Part shown: positions 35,675 through 45,463 of the stretch, one piece after another
Layout: every line of letters begins with the position of its first letter
Numbering within the stretch: position 1 is the stretch's first letter
Origin: Cyclobacterium plantarum
GTDB taxonomy: Bacteria > Bacteroidota > Bacteroidia > Cytophagales > Cyclobacteriaceae
Reading direction: 5' to 3'
Assembly: GCF_011290685.1 (NCBI RefSeq)
Contig: NZ_JAANYN010000003.1
Span: 167,250 to 231,249, forward strand
Length of the DNA stretch: 64,000 nt
The notes under the pieces: model-generated
Seen by the model: the letters and a program-made list of their open reading frames with translations, nothing else
What the model was told of the DNA's origin: nothing
The model's database searches: none
Made by a program: the position numbers and the translations under genes

Positions 35675-37375
35675 CTATCCCAGGTTCTTCACTGCATGAT
35701 CCACTGCACGGGCAGCAAAAGCCATGTAGGTCAGAGAGGGGTTTTGCGTACTTGTGGAGGTCATACAGGCTCCATCCGTTACATATACATTGGGGCAGCT
35801 GTGGATCTGGTTCCACTCGTTCAGGACCGAGGTTTTGGGATCTTTTCCCATTCTCGCTCCTCCCATTTCGTGTATGTCCAAGCCGGGTGCCCGCTTGTCG
35901 TCGCGGGTGCGGATATTGGTAAAGCCCGCCGCCTCAAACATTTCGGTCATTTGTTCCAGGTAATCCTTGATCATCGCCTCATCATTGGCATCGTAATCCA
36001 TGGATATTTTCAGCTGGGGAATTCCCCAGGCATCTTTAAGGTTGGGATCCAAACTAACCTGGCTTTCCTCCTTGGGAATGGTTTCTCCCATCATGTGTGA
36101 TCCTACCCTCCATGGGCCATATTTTTCCCGGGTCATGGCTTTTTCCAGTTCATCACCAATTCCGGAGTAGTCATTGATCATGCTGCGGTTGGCACTGAAG
36201 CCTGCCGCATAGCCTCTGAGGAAATCAGTTTCCTGTTTGTAAACGTTTCTGAAGCGGGGGAAATAACCGGATGTAGGCCTTCTTCCTTCGGTAGTAAACT
36301 CCTTCAGCCCATCATATTCGCCTGAAATTCCTGCCCGATAGTTATGGAATGCCACGTATTTGCCGAGTACGCCGCTGTCATTGCCCAGACCATTGGGGAA
36401 GCGGTTTGATGTGGAGTTGAGCAATATCAGGTTGGTGTTCAGGGCACTGGCATTTACAAAGATGACATCAGCATAGTATTCGGTAGTCTCTTTGGTTTGT
36501 GCATCTATTACCCGTACCCCCGTCGCTTTTCCTTTATCCTCATCGTAAATGATGGAATGTACCACAGCGTGGTGTTGCATGCTCAGGTTACCCGTCTTGG
36601 CGGCCCAGGGCAAGGTAGAGGAATTGCTGCTAAAGTAGCCTCCAAAGGGACAGCCTCTTTGGCAAAGGGTGCGATTCTGGCAAAGTGCCCTTCCCTGCTT
36701 GGCATAAAACTCCTGGTTACCTGTAATGTGGGCACACCTGGCCACAATGATTTCCCTTTCCGGATAATTTTCCCGGAGGAAATCCTTAAAGTACTGCTCC
36801 CCCGCCGTGAGTTCAAAAGGAGGTAAAAACTCACCATCTGGCAAATTTGGTTTACCGTCCCTGTTACCAGAAACACCGATAAATTTTTCTACATGGCTGT
36901 ACCAGGGAGCGATATCCTTATACCGGATAGGCCAGTCAACGGCAAAACCATCCCTGGCGGGGCCTTCAAAATCAAAATCGCTCCAACGCTGCACCTGCCG
37001 GGCCCAAAGCAGGGATTTTCCACCGGTTTGATAGCCCCTGATCCAGTCAAAAGGCTTTTCCTGGACATAGGGATGTTCGGTATCTTTGACAAAAAAATGC
37101 TGGGCATCTTCCCGGAACGCATAACAGCGACTGACTACCGGGTTTTCCTTTTTGACAGCCTCCGGGATATTGCCCCGGTGTTCAAATTCCCAGGGCATCA
37201 TGTTGGTGGTGGGGTAATCCTGTACATGTTTTACTTCCCTTCCCCTTTCCAGTACCAGGGTTTTCAGCCCTTTTTCACAAAGCTCCTTGGCTGCCCAGCC
37301 TCCACTCATGCCGGATCCGATCACGATGGCATCATAGGTATTTTCTTGTTTGCTTTTTATATTCAAATTCGCCAT
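35675..37375 (-). CDS. GMC family oxidoreductase
   Basis: A 566-residue FAD-dependent dehydrogenase. The FAD-binding motif is DAIVIGSGMSGGWAAKELCE (about residues 14-33), followed by the ATRRN-like region QTGGKSLLWARQVQRW, a Cys cluster (ALCQNRTLCQRGC, about residue 235) and the C-terminal GMC domain with HEMGGARMG and STQNPSLTYMAFA. It pairs with the upstream gluconate 2-dehydrogenase subunit 3-like gene, 15 bases away, so the two likely form a periplasmic sugar or polyol dehydrogenase complex. A cytochrome subunit is not adjacent. Confidence 0.93.
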   Translation of the reverse strand: MANLNIKSKQENTYDAIVIGSGMSGGWAAKELCEKGLKTLVLERGREVKHVQDYPTTNMMPWEFEHRGNIPEAVKKENPVVSRCYAFREDAQHFFVKDTEHPYVQEKPFDWIRGYQTGGKSLLWARQVQRWSDFDFEGPARDGFAVDWPIRYKDIAPWYSHVEKFIGVSGNRDGKPNLPDGEFLPPFELTAGEQYFKDFLRENYPEREIIVARCAHITGNQEFYAKQGRALCQNRTLCQRGCPFGGYFSSNSSTLPWAAKTGNLSMQHHAVVHSIIYDEDKGKATGVRVIDAQTKETTEYYADVIFVNASALNTNLILLNSTSNRFPNGLGNDSGVLGKYVAFHNYRAGISGEYDGLKEFTTEGRRPTSGYFPRFRNVYKQETDFLRGYAAGFSANRSMINDYSGIGDELEKAMTREKYGPWRVGSHMMGETIPKEESQVSLDPNLKDAWGIPQLKISMDYDANDEAMIKDYLEQMTEMFEAAGFTNIRTRDDKRAPGLDIHEMGGARMGKDPKTSVLNEWNQIHSCPNVYVTDGACMTSTSTQNPSLTYMAFAARAVDHAVKNLG

Positions 37376-37390
37376 GGCGTATGTTTCTTT

Positions 37391-37933
37391 TTATGCGTTT
37401 TCAATCTTTTTGCTTCCGAAAAAACGGGCGGGAACCAATTCATAAGGTTTGATCTCCTTCATAAAGTATTCCGAACTCAGGTAGCCCTGCAGTGCAAATT
37501 GTTTGGTGATGGCCAGAAACCTCCCCAGGAGGGCGGCATCAGACTCTGGAGCGGCTTCCAAGCTCATGGTCTCCCGGATCGCATCCGCTGCTTCATTCTG
37601 ATCCATTTTTGAGAAGGCTTGGCCAAAATTTTGTTTAGTGAAATCATCCCATTGTTTCAAACCCAATACAAAGCTTTGCTGTTGGTTTTCTTTGAGACAA
37701 TCATTGCACATGACAAGCACGAAATCCTGAAGTTGAATCTCTTCCGCCCTTTTCAAGGTAGTCCCGGGGAAAATGGTATTGGTGACCCTTGTCAACAGCG
37801 CTTTTTGGGAAGCGGTAATGTTTAGGTTTTGATAGGCTTGCAAAATGGCTTCCTCGCTGAAATCGCAGGATGGTATCATGATTACACCTCCTGTGAGGAC
37901 CGCCAATTGCTTCATGGCTGATCTTCTATCCAT
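37391..37933 (-). CDS. Gluconate 2-dehydrogenase subunit 3 family protein
   Basis: A 180-residue small subunit with a twin-arginine-like or lipoprotein signal (MDRRSAMKQLAVLTGGVIMI, then PSCDF). The mature part is helical, with the ASQKALLTRVTNTIFPGT segment typical of the family. It would accompany the GMC flavoprotein encoded directly downstream, perhaps carrying it across the membrane by the Tat route, since the GMC protein itself has no signal peptide. Confidence 0.9.
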   Translation of the reverse strand: MDRRSAMKQLAVLTGGVIMIPSCDFSEEAILQAYQNLNITASQKALLTRVTNTIFPGTTLKRAEEIQLQDFVLVMCNDCLKENQQQSFVLGLKQWDDFTKQNFGQAFSKMDQNEAADAIRETMSLEAAPESDAALLGRFLAITKQFALQGYLSSEYFMKEIKPYELVPARFFGSKKIENA

Positions 37934-38035
37934 CGTTATTGGTAGATTAATTGAAATTGTGTCGACAAGTTATTGATTTTTTGATTAAGCGCCACAGGTT
38001 TTTTTTATCGGTGGTGGATTAAAGCGAAAATGGGG

Positions 38036-38043
38036 TAATTTTG
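38036..38043 (+). promoter_or_regulatory. Putative -7 promoter element of the TonB receptor gene
   Basis: TAATTTTG matches TAnnTTTG exactly and lies 35 bases before the receptor start codon. No good TTG is found at the expected -33 distance. Confidence 0.45.
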
Positions 38044-38078
38044 ACATTCCATATAATCAATGTTAAAATCTAAAATTG

Positions 38079-40331
38079 ATGCTTAGAACCGTAACCTTTA
38101 TTCTTTTATTTTTATTGCCATGGATCATTCAGGCTCAGACCACGATCAAAGTTCTCGATGCCCAATCCCAGGAGCCTGTTCCTTTTGCCTCTCTGAGAGG
38201 AAATAACCAGCAAAATTATGTAGCTGATGGGGATGGAAGTATCAGCCTCAGCCTGGATAAACCTACAGAAATGCAATTGAGTCATGTGGCCTTTGAGAGC
38301 CGGCGGGTGTTGGTTCCTGTTTCCGGCCTGTTGACCGTTTCTTTGCAGCGGGCCGAGAATTCACTGACAGAGGTGGTGGTGAGTTCTTTTGATTCTGAAA
38401 GACCACTTTTAGAACAGGCCGCAGGGATTGCCAGGGTTAGTGAATCCGATTTGTATCGGTTCAATGAAACTTCTTTGGTCCATGCCTTTAATACCAAACC
38501 TGGTATCAGGGTAGAAGAAAGGGCTCCTGCCAGCTATAGGATCTCAATACGTGGAAGTTCCCTGCGTGCTCCTTTTGGTGTTAGAAATGTTAAGGTCTAC
38601 TGGAATGGTATGCCTTTTACAGCAGCAGATGGAACCACCCCCCTCAACATGCTGGATCTCTCCAACATCCAGAATACGGAAATCATCAAGGGACCTGCCG
38701 GAAGCATTTATGGCGCAGGTAACGGGGGAGTGATCAGTTTCAGTAGTGATCAGGAGGTAACAGAAAATAAAATCAGTACAGATCTTTCTTTCGGCGATTT
38801 TGGCATGGTTCGGTACCGTATAGGAGTAGACCAGCAAATGGAAGAGGGTGGGATCAAAGTGGCCTACGTCAAACAAAAAGCAGATGGCTACCGCGATCAT
38901 ACCGCCATGGATAGAGAAGTACTTCAGCTGACCGGCCATTTCAAGCCATCTGATAAGCAAAGATTGACCACACAGTTGTTATATTCCGACCTTTATTACG
39001 AATTGCCGGGTGCGCTGACAGCGGCCCAGGTGGAAGAAAATCCCCGTCAGGCGAGACCCGGATCGGCTGCCCAAAATGCATCCATTGATCAGCAGTCCAT
39101 GTATGGTATTTTGTCGCACGATTACCAATTCAACCCAAACTTCAGCAATAAAACTTCAATTTATATCAATACAGTAGATTTTGAAAATCCATTTAACCTG
39201 GATTATAAAAAGGAGACTCAGTTTAGCTATGGCGGCAGGTCCAGCTTTACCTATGATGCTACCTGGGGCCCTGTTCCAGTGAGACTTATTGGCGGGGGAG
39301 AGTACCAGTTTTCCAAAACTGCGGCCCAGAATTTTGGCAACAGGGGCGGACAGGCCGACACGGTCCGGTTTAGTGATGAATTGCTTACCACCACCGCATT
39401 CCTTTTTCAGCAGATAGAAGCAGAACTTTCAGACAGGTTTTTGATGACACTGGGCCTCAGCGAAAATTTTTCCAGGTTTGATATTGCCAGAAATATTGAT
39501 GCGATCAATGGGATGCCTTCCACGGCCAGGCGCACCTTTGATCCGGTAATCGTTCCCAGGATCGCCTTATCCGCAAAATTAAACCCCACAGCCGCACTGC
39601 ATGCCAGTATCAGTTCGGGATTTTCTCCCCCGACCATTGATGAGGTCAGGACCAACGAAGGCACCATTAACCTGAATTTGGAAGCAGAAAAGGGGATCAA
39701 CTATGAGATAGGTTATCGCTCCAGCTTCAATCAGGGTAGGGTAAATGTAGATGCTTCTGCTTTTTATTTCAAACTGGATGAAACCATCACCACTTTTACC
39801 AACGAACAGGGAGTAGTCTTGTTTCGGAATGCAGGTGCTACCGATCAAAAGGGAATTGAAGTATTGGTGGATTATGCCCTGATTCGGAATCAATTGGCTT
39901 TTGTACAAGAACTGAAACTTACCCATACATTTGCAGGACATTATTTTACATTTGCAGATTTCGTACAGGGCGAAAATGACTATTCCGGAAATGACCTGAC
40001 TGGAGTTGCCCCCCATACCCTGGTTAATCAGGTGGATCTGCGGACCAGGCCTGGGTTTTACCTTAATTTTACCCATCAATTTGTGGATGATATACCGCTC
40101 AATGATGCGAATACGGTCTATCAGGAGGCCTATCACCTGATGAATGCAAGGACCGGATGGAGGGGTAGCGCAAGTGCCAGGTTGGATGTAGAAGTTTTCG
40201 CCGGGGTGGAAAACCTATCGAATGCCAGTTACAGTCTGGGCAATGACCTGAATCCTTTTGGTGGCAGGTATTTTCAGCCTGCGGCGACAAGAAACTTTTA
40301 TGGAGGAATAAAGGTTGGTTTAAAGTATTAG
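38079..40331 (+). CDS. TonB-dependent outer-membrane receptor
   Basis: A 750-residue outer-membrane transporter. A signal peptide (about 1-20, ending IQAQ) leads into a short carboxypeptidase-like beta-sandwich (TTIKVLDAQSQEPVPFASLR), a plug domain (about 95-215, with SIRGSSLRAPFGVRNVKVYW and IIKGPAGSIYGAGNGGVISF) and a 22-strand barrel ending in GGIKVGLKY. It lacks an adjacent SusD, so it is more likely a siderophore or cofactor importer than a glycan one. The ATG at 38079 is chosen over a TTG one codon earlier. The substrate is unknown. Confidence 0.93.
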   Translation: MLRTVTFILLFLLPWIIQAQTTIKVLDAQSQEPVPFASLRGNNQQNYVADGDGSISLSLDKPTEMQLSHVAFESRRVLVPVSGLLTVSLQRAENSLTEVVVSSFDSERPLLEQAAGIARVSESDLYRFNETSLVHAFNTKPGIRVEERAPASYRISIRGSSLRAPFGVRNVKVYWNGMPFTAADGTTPLNMLDLSNIQNTEIIKGPAGSIYGAGNGGVISFSSDQEVTENKISTDLSFGDFGMVRYRIGVDQQMEEGGIKVAYVKQKADGYRDHTAMDREVLQLTGHFKPSDKQRLTTQLLYSDLYYELPGALTAAQVEENPRQARPGSAAQNASIDQQSMYGILSHDYQFNPNFSNKTSIYINTVDFENPFNLDYKKETQFSYGGRSSFTYDATWGPVPVRLIGGGEYQFSKTAAQNFGNRGGQADTVRFSDELLTTTAFLFQQIEAELSDRFLMTLGLSENFSRFDIARNIDAINGMPSTARRTFDPVIVPRIALSAKLNPTAALHASISSGFSPPTIDEVRTNEGTINLNLEAEKGINYEIGYRSSFNQGRVNVDASAFYFKLDETITTFTNEQGVVLFRNAGATDQKGIEVLVDYALIRNQLAFVQELKLTHTFAGHYFTFADFVQGENDYSGNDLTGVAPHTLVNQVDLRTRPGFYLNFTHQFVDDIPLNDANTVYQEAYHLMNARTGWRGSASARLDVEVFAGVENLSNASYSLGNDLNPFGGRYFQPAATRNFYGGIKVGLKY

Positions 40332-40339
40332 CATTTAGA

Positions 40340-40957
40340 ATGATTATGAATAACAGACCCATATTTAATATAGAAGAAGTCAATAAAATCATCAGGAACA
40401 GGAGGTCACAGTTTGTGGCCCAGTTTAAGGAAAATGACCCTGTTGATGAGCACATCATTTTGGAAATGTTGGAAAATGCCAATTGGGCCCCAACGCACAA
40501 GCTGACAGAGCCCTGGAGATTTGTGGTTTTTTCCGGTGAAGGCTTGCACAAACTTGCTGAATTTCAATCGAACCTTTACAAAGAGCGAAGTGAGAAATCC
40601 GGTAAATTTATAGCCGCCACCTACAACAAGTTCAGGGAAAACCCCCTGAAGGCATCCCACATCATTGCCATTTGCATGAAGAAGGATTTGAGGGCCAACC
40701 TTCCTGAAATGGAAGAAGTAGCGGCCGTGTCGATGGCAGTTCAAAACATGTACCTGACTGCAAGTGCCCATGGTCTGGCGGCTTATTGGGGTACTGGTGG
40801 TCCCACTTTCTGGCCCGAAGCCAAACCTTTTTTTGGCCTGGCAGAGGAAGACATGCTGATGGGGTTTTTCTATGTGGCCAAGCCCGCTTCCGACCGCTGG
40901 CCTGAGGGCAGACGAAATCCAATTTCTGAAAAAGTAACCTGGATTAGGGAAAAATGA
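40340..40957 (+). CDS. Nitroreductase family protein
   Basis: A 205-residue flavoenzyme of the NADPH nitroreductase family with the FMN-binding RRSQFVAQF start, the NANWAPTHKLTEPWRFVVF core and the GLAAYWGTGG loop. Reduces quinones or nitro compounds using FMN. It starts eight bases after the TonB receptor and overlaps gldD by four bases, so the three may be co-transcribed. Confidence 0.92.
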   Translation: MIMNNRPIFNIEEVNKIIRNRRSQFVAQFKENDPVDEHIILEMLENANWAPTHKLTEPWRFVVFSGEGLHKLAEFQSNLYKERSEKSGKFIAATYNKFRENPLKASHIIAICMKKDLRANLPEMEEVAAVSMAVQNMYLTASAHGLAAYWGTGGPTFWPEAKPFFGLAEEDMLMGFFYVAKPASDRWPEGRRNPISEKVTWIREK

Positions 40958-41559
40958 GGTTCCTGGAAAAATATGGCCCTAAGCCTGCAAGGAGCATCTG
41001 TTGGTTTTTCATGGTCATTTTGCTGTTCAGTGCCTGTGGTGAAGATTTTATTCCCAAACCCAAAGGGTATAATCGGATAGACCTTCCCGACCATGAGTTT
41101 GAGTCATTGGATATGGATCTTCCCTATTCTTTTGAGCATTCCAGGCACCTGCAAATCGAACCTGACTCCTTTAATTTGGCAGAAAAAAATTGGATAAACC
41201 TGCATTATACTTCTCTTAATGCCAGAGTACACCTTACTTATAAAGCCATAGAAGGAAAAAAGGAAAAACTCAAATCGTACCTCGACGATGCCCTTAACTT
41301 GACTTTCAAACATCAGATAAAAGCTTATGGTATTGATGAAGGGATAGTCAGAACTCCTACAGGGTATACTGGTTTGGTCGCCGAACTAAGCGGTGAAGTA
41401 CCTACCCAATTTCAGTTTTTTGTAACTGACTCTACCCAGCACTTTCTGCGTGGAGCCTTGTATTTCAGGACAGCCGTAAAAAATGATTCCCTCGCACCAA
41501 TCATCGAATACATCAAAAAGGATATGATGCACCTGATAAATACTGTTGAATTTGATTGA
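40954..41559 (+). CDS. gldD: Gliding motility lipoprotein GldD
   Basis: A 201-residue lipoprotein (lipobox LLFSAC near residue 28) matching GldD, which is needed for gliding and for the type IX secretion-linked machinery in Bacteroidota. The mature part has the YNRIDLPDHEFESLDMDLPY start and GYTGLVAELSGEVPTQFQFF core typical of GldD. It is coupled to the nitroreductase gene by an ATGA overlap. No other gld or por gene is in the window, so the gliding genes are dispersed. Confidence 0.9.
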   Translation: MRFLEKYGPKPARSICWFFMVILLFSACGEDFIPKPKGYNRIDLPDHEFESLDMDLPYSFEHSRHLQIEPDSFNLAEKNWINLHYTSLNARVHLTYKAIEGKKEKLKSYLDDALNLTFKHQIKAYGIDEGIVRTPTGYTGLVAELSGEVPTQFQFFVTDSTQHFLRGALYFRTAVKNDSLAPIIEYIKKDMMHLINTVEFD

Positions 41560-41690
41560 TTGTGCCAGATTAATTGTTTACCTTACAAGGAATTGTGTCC
41601 ATAGGCCTATCTAGGTTTATTTTCACCCAGCCCCACCTCTGTACTTTCCATACACTCACAATCACCCGATTACAATTTAAATAATAATAT

Positions 41691-42758
41691 ATGGCAACGC
41701 CAAAATTTTCCAAGTCTACCATTTCCTTTCATCAGGACCTGAAAAAAAGGGTTGGAGACTACTTCATAAACAAGAAATTACCCCGCTCTGGAAACAGTCC
41801 ACTTTACTTAAAAGCAGGGGTCATGGTTTTGTCGTTTATCTTTTTATATGTCCATCTGGTTTTCTTTACACCCCATTGGGCCATTGCCTTGGTGGAATGT
41901 TTGGTTTTAGGCGCTTTGACGGCTTTTATTGGTTTCAATGTCATGCATGATGGCGCCCATGGCAGCTTCAGTGATAAAGCCTGGATTAATAAAATGGCTG
42001 GCATTTCCATCAATTTTCTTGGTGCAAATGTGTTCATGTGGAAAACCAAACACAATGTGGTACACCATTCTTATACCAATGTGGAAGGGGTGGATGATGA
42101 TCTGAATGCCGGGTCTTTTTTAAGGCTTTCGCCGAGTCAGAAGAAATTCAAAATTCACCGTTTCCAGCATTATTATTTCCCCTTAACTTATGCATTATTG
42201 TATTTGTATTGGGTATTTTTTACCGATTATAAAAAATATGTGACCAGAAAAGTGGGCATGGTTCCTATTCAGAAGATGAAACTTTCTGACCACATTAGCT
42301 TCTGGAGCTTTAAAGCCATTCATTTGATATTATTTGTAGCTATTCCTGTGTACATGATGGGGTGGAGTCAGTGGATAGTTGGGTTTTTGGTCTACAGTTT
42401 ATTTGCCGGTCTTTTACTGACCATGGTTTTTCAATTGGCGCATAGCCTGGAAGAAACTGCCTTTCCTGTACCCTCTCCGGCTACCAATAGCCTGGAAGAC
42501 GAATGGATGATCCATCAAATCCGTACCACAGCCAATTTTGCTACGGGATATAAATTGTTGACCTGGTTTTTGGGAGGCCTCAATTATCAGGTGGAGCACC
42601 ACCTTTTTCCCAAAATTTCACATATCCATTACCCGGCAATCAGCAAAATCATCAAGCAGGCCTGTAAGGATTATAACATCAATTATCTGGAGCATGAGAA
42701 ACTCCGATGGGCCTTTTTGTCTCATTTCAGACACTTGAGGGTTCTGGGTAAAGCCTAA
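41691..42758 (+). CDS. Fatty acid desaturase
   Basis: A 355-residue membrane di-iron desaturase. The three histidine boxes are HDGAHG, HNVVHHSY and QVEHHLFP (Gln in the first position of the last box, as in front-end or linoleoyl-type desaturases). Four to six hydrophobic helices (about 45-90 and 160-250) hold them. It should introduce a double bond into membrane fatty acids, adjusting fluidity. Monocistronic, with its own short leader. Confidence 0.92.
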   Translation: MATPKFSKSTISFHQDLKKRVGDYFINKKLPRSGNSPLYLKAGVMVLSFIFLYVHLVFFTPHWAIALVECLVLGALTAFIGFNVMHDGAHGSFSDKAWINKMAGISINFLGANVFMWKTKHNVVHHSYTNVEGVDDDLNAGSFLRLSPSQKKFKIHRFQHYYFPLTYALLYLYWVFFTDYKKYVTRKVGMVPIQKMKLSDHISFWSFKAIHLILFVAIPVYMMGWSQWIVGFLVYSLFAGLLLTMVFQLAHSLEETAFPVPSPATNSLEDEWMIHQIRTTANFATGYKLLTWFLGGLNYQVEHHLFPKISHIHYPAISKIIKQACKDYNINYLEHEKLRWAFLSHFRHLRVLGKA

Positions 42759-42773
42759 CTTCTCCTGGCAGGC

Positions 42774-42804
42774 TTGCCAATTCCATTATTACCGCTTACA
42801 TTTG
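42774..42804 (+). promoter_or_regulatory. Promoter upstream of the TPP riboswitch
   Basis: TTG at 42774-42776, a 20-bp spacer and TACATTTG at 42797-42804, fitting the Bacteroidota consensus. Transcription would begin near 42811, a few bases before the riboswitch. Confidence 0.7.
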
Positions 42805-42814
42805 TCAATAGATC

Positions 42815-42893
42815 ATTAGGGGTGCCCCAATATCACGGGCTGAGATCATACCCATATTACCTGATCCGGGTAGTGCCGGCGAAGGGAAATGAG
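42815..42893 (+). promoter_or_regulatory. TPP riboswitch (THI element)
   Basis: The leader holds all conserved thiamine pyrophosphate aptamer blocks: AGGGGTGCC, GGGCTGAGA, ACCCAT, ACCTGATCCGGGTAGTGCC and GCGAAGGGAA. Downstream, an 8-bp hairpin (AAGGAATA at 42938-42945 with TATTCCTT at 42952-42959) competes with a GGGTA/TACCC pairing, a likely expression platform. It controls the TonB receptor that starts at 42991. Confidence 0.95.
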
Positions 42894-42990
42894 AAATAGC
42901 TAATCGTACGTAATGCTATTGGGTAAACAACTAAAAGAAGGAATACCCCTTTATTCCTTTCATGTTTAACCGAAGAAAACAATTTAAGTT

Positions 42991-45396
42991 ATGTTTCGAA
43001 TGTACCTGGCAGCCGTTTTTCTGTTGCTAAGCCATTGGGCCCAGGCCCAAGACCATATTGAAGGGGTAATAGTTGATGCCGATAATGGCATGCCCCTTCC
43101 TGGTGCCAATGTTTATATCGAAGAAATAGAAAAGGGTACTGTCGCTGACAGGGAAGGGCAATTTAGTCTGGAGGGTTTGAATAAAGAGAATTACACCTTA
43201 AGGGTAACTTTTGTAGGGTACCAGACCCACAGACTTACTGTCCCGGTTTCTTCCGGAAAATCGCTTCTCATCCGCCTGATTCCCCAGACCCTGACCACCG
43301 AGGAATTTATCGTGACAGGTACCCGGGCATCGGCCACCACTCCTACTACCTTCCAGATGATAGACAAAGAAGCACTGTCAAAAAACAACCTCGGCCAGGA
43401 TTTGCCTTTGCTGCTCAATTATACCCCTTCCATTGTAACCCATTCAGATGCCGGAGCCGGTGTGGGATATACAGGTTTGCGGATCCGGGGCACTGACCAG
43501 ACCAGAATCAATGTTACCGTGAATGGTATTCCCCTAAACGATGCAGAATCTCATGGTGTGTTCTGGGTCAATATGCCCGATTTTGCCTCTTCCGTAGAAA
43601 ACATACAGATTCAAAGAGGAGTGGGTACCTCTACCAATGGTGCGGCTACTTTTGGTGCCAGCCTCAATATCCAAACCGATACCAAAAAGGAGGAAGCCTA
43701 TGCAGAAACAGACCACTCCTTTGGCTCCTTCAATACCAGAAAGCATACGGTCAAGGCAGGTTCAGGCCTGATCAACGATAGATGGGCTGTGGATGCAAGG
43801 CTTTCCAGAATTTCTTCCGATGGGTATATAGACCGTGCATTTTCCGATCTGAAGTCTTATTTCGTTTCGGGAGGATATTTTGGCGATGACCATGTATTCA
43901 AGGTCAATGTTTTCTCCGGATCGGAACAAACCTATCAGGCATGGAATGGTGTGCCCGAAAACCTGCTTAAGAGCAACCGCACCTACAATGGTTATACCTA
44001 TGAAAATGAAACGGATAATTACCAGCAAGACCATTACCAATTCATTTACGCGGGGAATTGGGGAAGCAACATGAAAGCCAACTTTGCGCTGCACTACACT
44101 CAGGGCCAGGGATACTACGAACAGTTCAGACCTGACGACAACCTGCCAGATAATTATGGGATTGAGCCCATATCCATTGGCAATGAGCTGATCAACAGTA
44201 CCGATATCATTCGTAGAAGATGGCTGGACAATGATTTTTATGGAGCCGTTTTTTCGCTCAACTACGTTTCCACTGATGGCAAGTTGGATGCCATTGTGGG
44301 TGGGGGAGCCAACCGGTATGATGGGGACCATTTTGGCGAAATCATCTGGATGGGAGTCACTGGTGGTACCAACATCAGAGACAGGTATTATGACAATGTA
44401 GCGGTAAAAGATGACCGTAACCTGTATCTGAAAACTACCTACGAAGTACAAGACAGGCTGTACCTGTTTGCAGACCTTCAATGGCGGAATATTTATTACC
44501 GCTTTAACGGGATAAACAGTGATCTCAGGGATATCTCTGGTAGCCAGGATTATAACTTCTTCAATCCCAAATTGGGGATATCCTATGAAACAGGAAATGG
44601 GAAAACCCTTTATGCTTCCTATGCAGTGGCCAATCGTGAGCCAGTACGTGCGGATTTTACGGATTCCCCCTTGACTGAAATCCCCAGACCGGAAAAATTG
44701 AATAATGTGGAGGCAGGACTCAGGGTAAATAAGACCAGGTATCAGTACAGTGCCAACCTTTATTATATGGGTTACAAGGATCAGCTGGTACTTACAGGTC
44801 AGCTAAATGATGTTGGGGCATATATCCGTGAAAATGTGGCTAGTAGCTACAGGGCCGGTATAGAGCTGGATGCCGCAGTGGTGGTGGCGCCCCGATGGAC
44901 CCTTGGTGGAAACATTGCCCTGAGCAGAAACAAGATCGATTCCTTTACAGAATACAATGACGTATATGATGAAAATTGGGGTTTCGCAGGTCAGGAAAGC
45001 ACCACCTATTCGGACACGGATATTGCCTTTTCCCCTGGCCTGGTGAGTAGTGCTATCATCGATTTCAGGCCTCTGGAAAATATGGAAATCAGTCTGCTTA
45101 ACAAATATGTGGGCCGGCAGTACCTGGACAATACACAAAAAGAAGACAGAAGTCTTGACCCTTTCTGGACCACTGACCTCAGGCTGTCCTATAACTGGTC
45201 CCCCGGATGGGTTAGGGAATTGAATTTCTCATTAAAGGTGAACAATGTTTTCAATGAATTGTACGAACCAAATGGGTATACTTTTAGCTATTTTGTACCA
45301 AATGAAGGGGCCAATGGCAGGGAACTGGTAACTGAAAACTACTATTATCCCATGGCGGGCACCAATTTTCTGGGCGGTGTTTCCATCCGGTTTTGA
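42991..45396 (+). CDS. TPP-controlled TonB-dependent receptor, putative thiamine importer
   Basis: An 801-residue outer-membrane transporter with a signal peptide (about 1-19), a carboxypeptidase-like domain (HIEGVIVDADNGMPLPGANV), a TonB box-proximal segment (EEFIVTGTRAS), a plug (with LRIRGTDQTRINVTVNG and IQRGVGTSTNGAATFG) and a barrel ending in GGVSIRF. A TPP riboswitch in its leader indicates that it is made when thiamine is scarce, so it should import thiamine or a precursor. Thiamine receptors of this type are known in Bacteroidota by comparative genomics; the inner-membrane partner (PnuT-like) is not in the window. Confidence 0.93.
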   Translation: MFRMYLAAVFLLLSHWAQAQDHIEGVIVDADNGMPLPGANVYIEEIEKGTVADREGQFSLEGLNKENYTLRVTFVGYQTHRLTVPVSSGKSLLIRLIPQTLTTEEFIVTGTRASATTPTTFQMIDKEALSKNNLGQDLPLLLNYTPSIVTHSDAGAGVGYTGLRIRGTDQTRINVTVNGIPLNDAESHGVFWVNMPDFASSVENIQIQRGVGTSTNGAATFGASLNIQTDTKKEEAYAETDHSFGSFNTRKHTVKAGSGLINDRWAVDARLSRISSDGYIDRAFSDLKSYFVSGGYFGDDHVFKVNVFSGSEQTYQAWNGVPENLLKSNRTYNGYTYENETDNYQQDHYQFIYAGNWGSNMKANFALHYTQGQGYYEQFRPDDNLPDNYGIEPISIGNELINSTDIIRRRWLDNDFYGAVFSLNYVSTDGKLDAIVGGGANRYDGDHFGEIIWMGVTGGTNIRDRYYDNVAVKDDRNLYLKTTYEVQDRLYLFADLQWRNIYYRFNGINSDLRDISGSQDYNFFNPKLGISYETGNGKTLYASYAVANREPVRADFTDSPLTEIPRPEKLNNVEAGLRVNKTRYQYSANLYYMGYKDQLVLTGQLNDVGAYIRENVASSYRAGIELDAAVVVAPRWTLGGNIALSRNKIDSFTEYNDVYDENWGFAGQESTTYSDTDIAFSPGLVSSAIIDFRPLENMEISLLNKYVGRQYLDNTQKEDRSLDPFWTTDLRLSYNWSPGWVRELNFSLKVNNVFNELYEPNGYTFSYFVPNEGANGRELVTENYYYPMAGTNFLGGVSIRF

Positions 45397-45424
45397 TAAT
45401 CCCAGGTAGGATTGATTTTTCCAA

Positions 45425-45463
45425 CCCCAAAAGGCAAAAGGTTACCTTTTGGGGTTTCTTTTT
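45425..45463 (+). terminator. Intrinsic terminator
   Basis: Perfect 10-bp stem CCCCAAAAGG / CCTTTTGGGG with a 10-base loop and a T-rich tail (TTTCTTTTT). It ends the receptor transcript and overlaps the last codon of the convergent flavin gene. Confidence 0.85.

Noticed and set aside
36893..37612. A 239-codon plus-strand frame opposite the GMC and subunit 3 genes
   Set aside because: It spans two well-supported minus-strand genes and their spacer and shows no domain.
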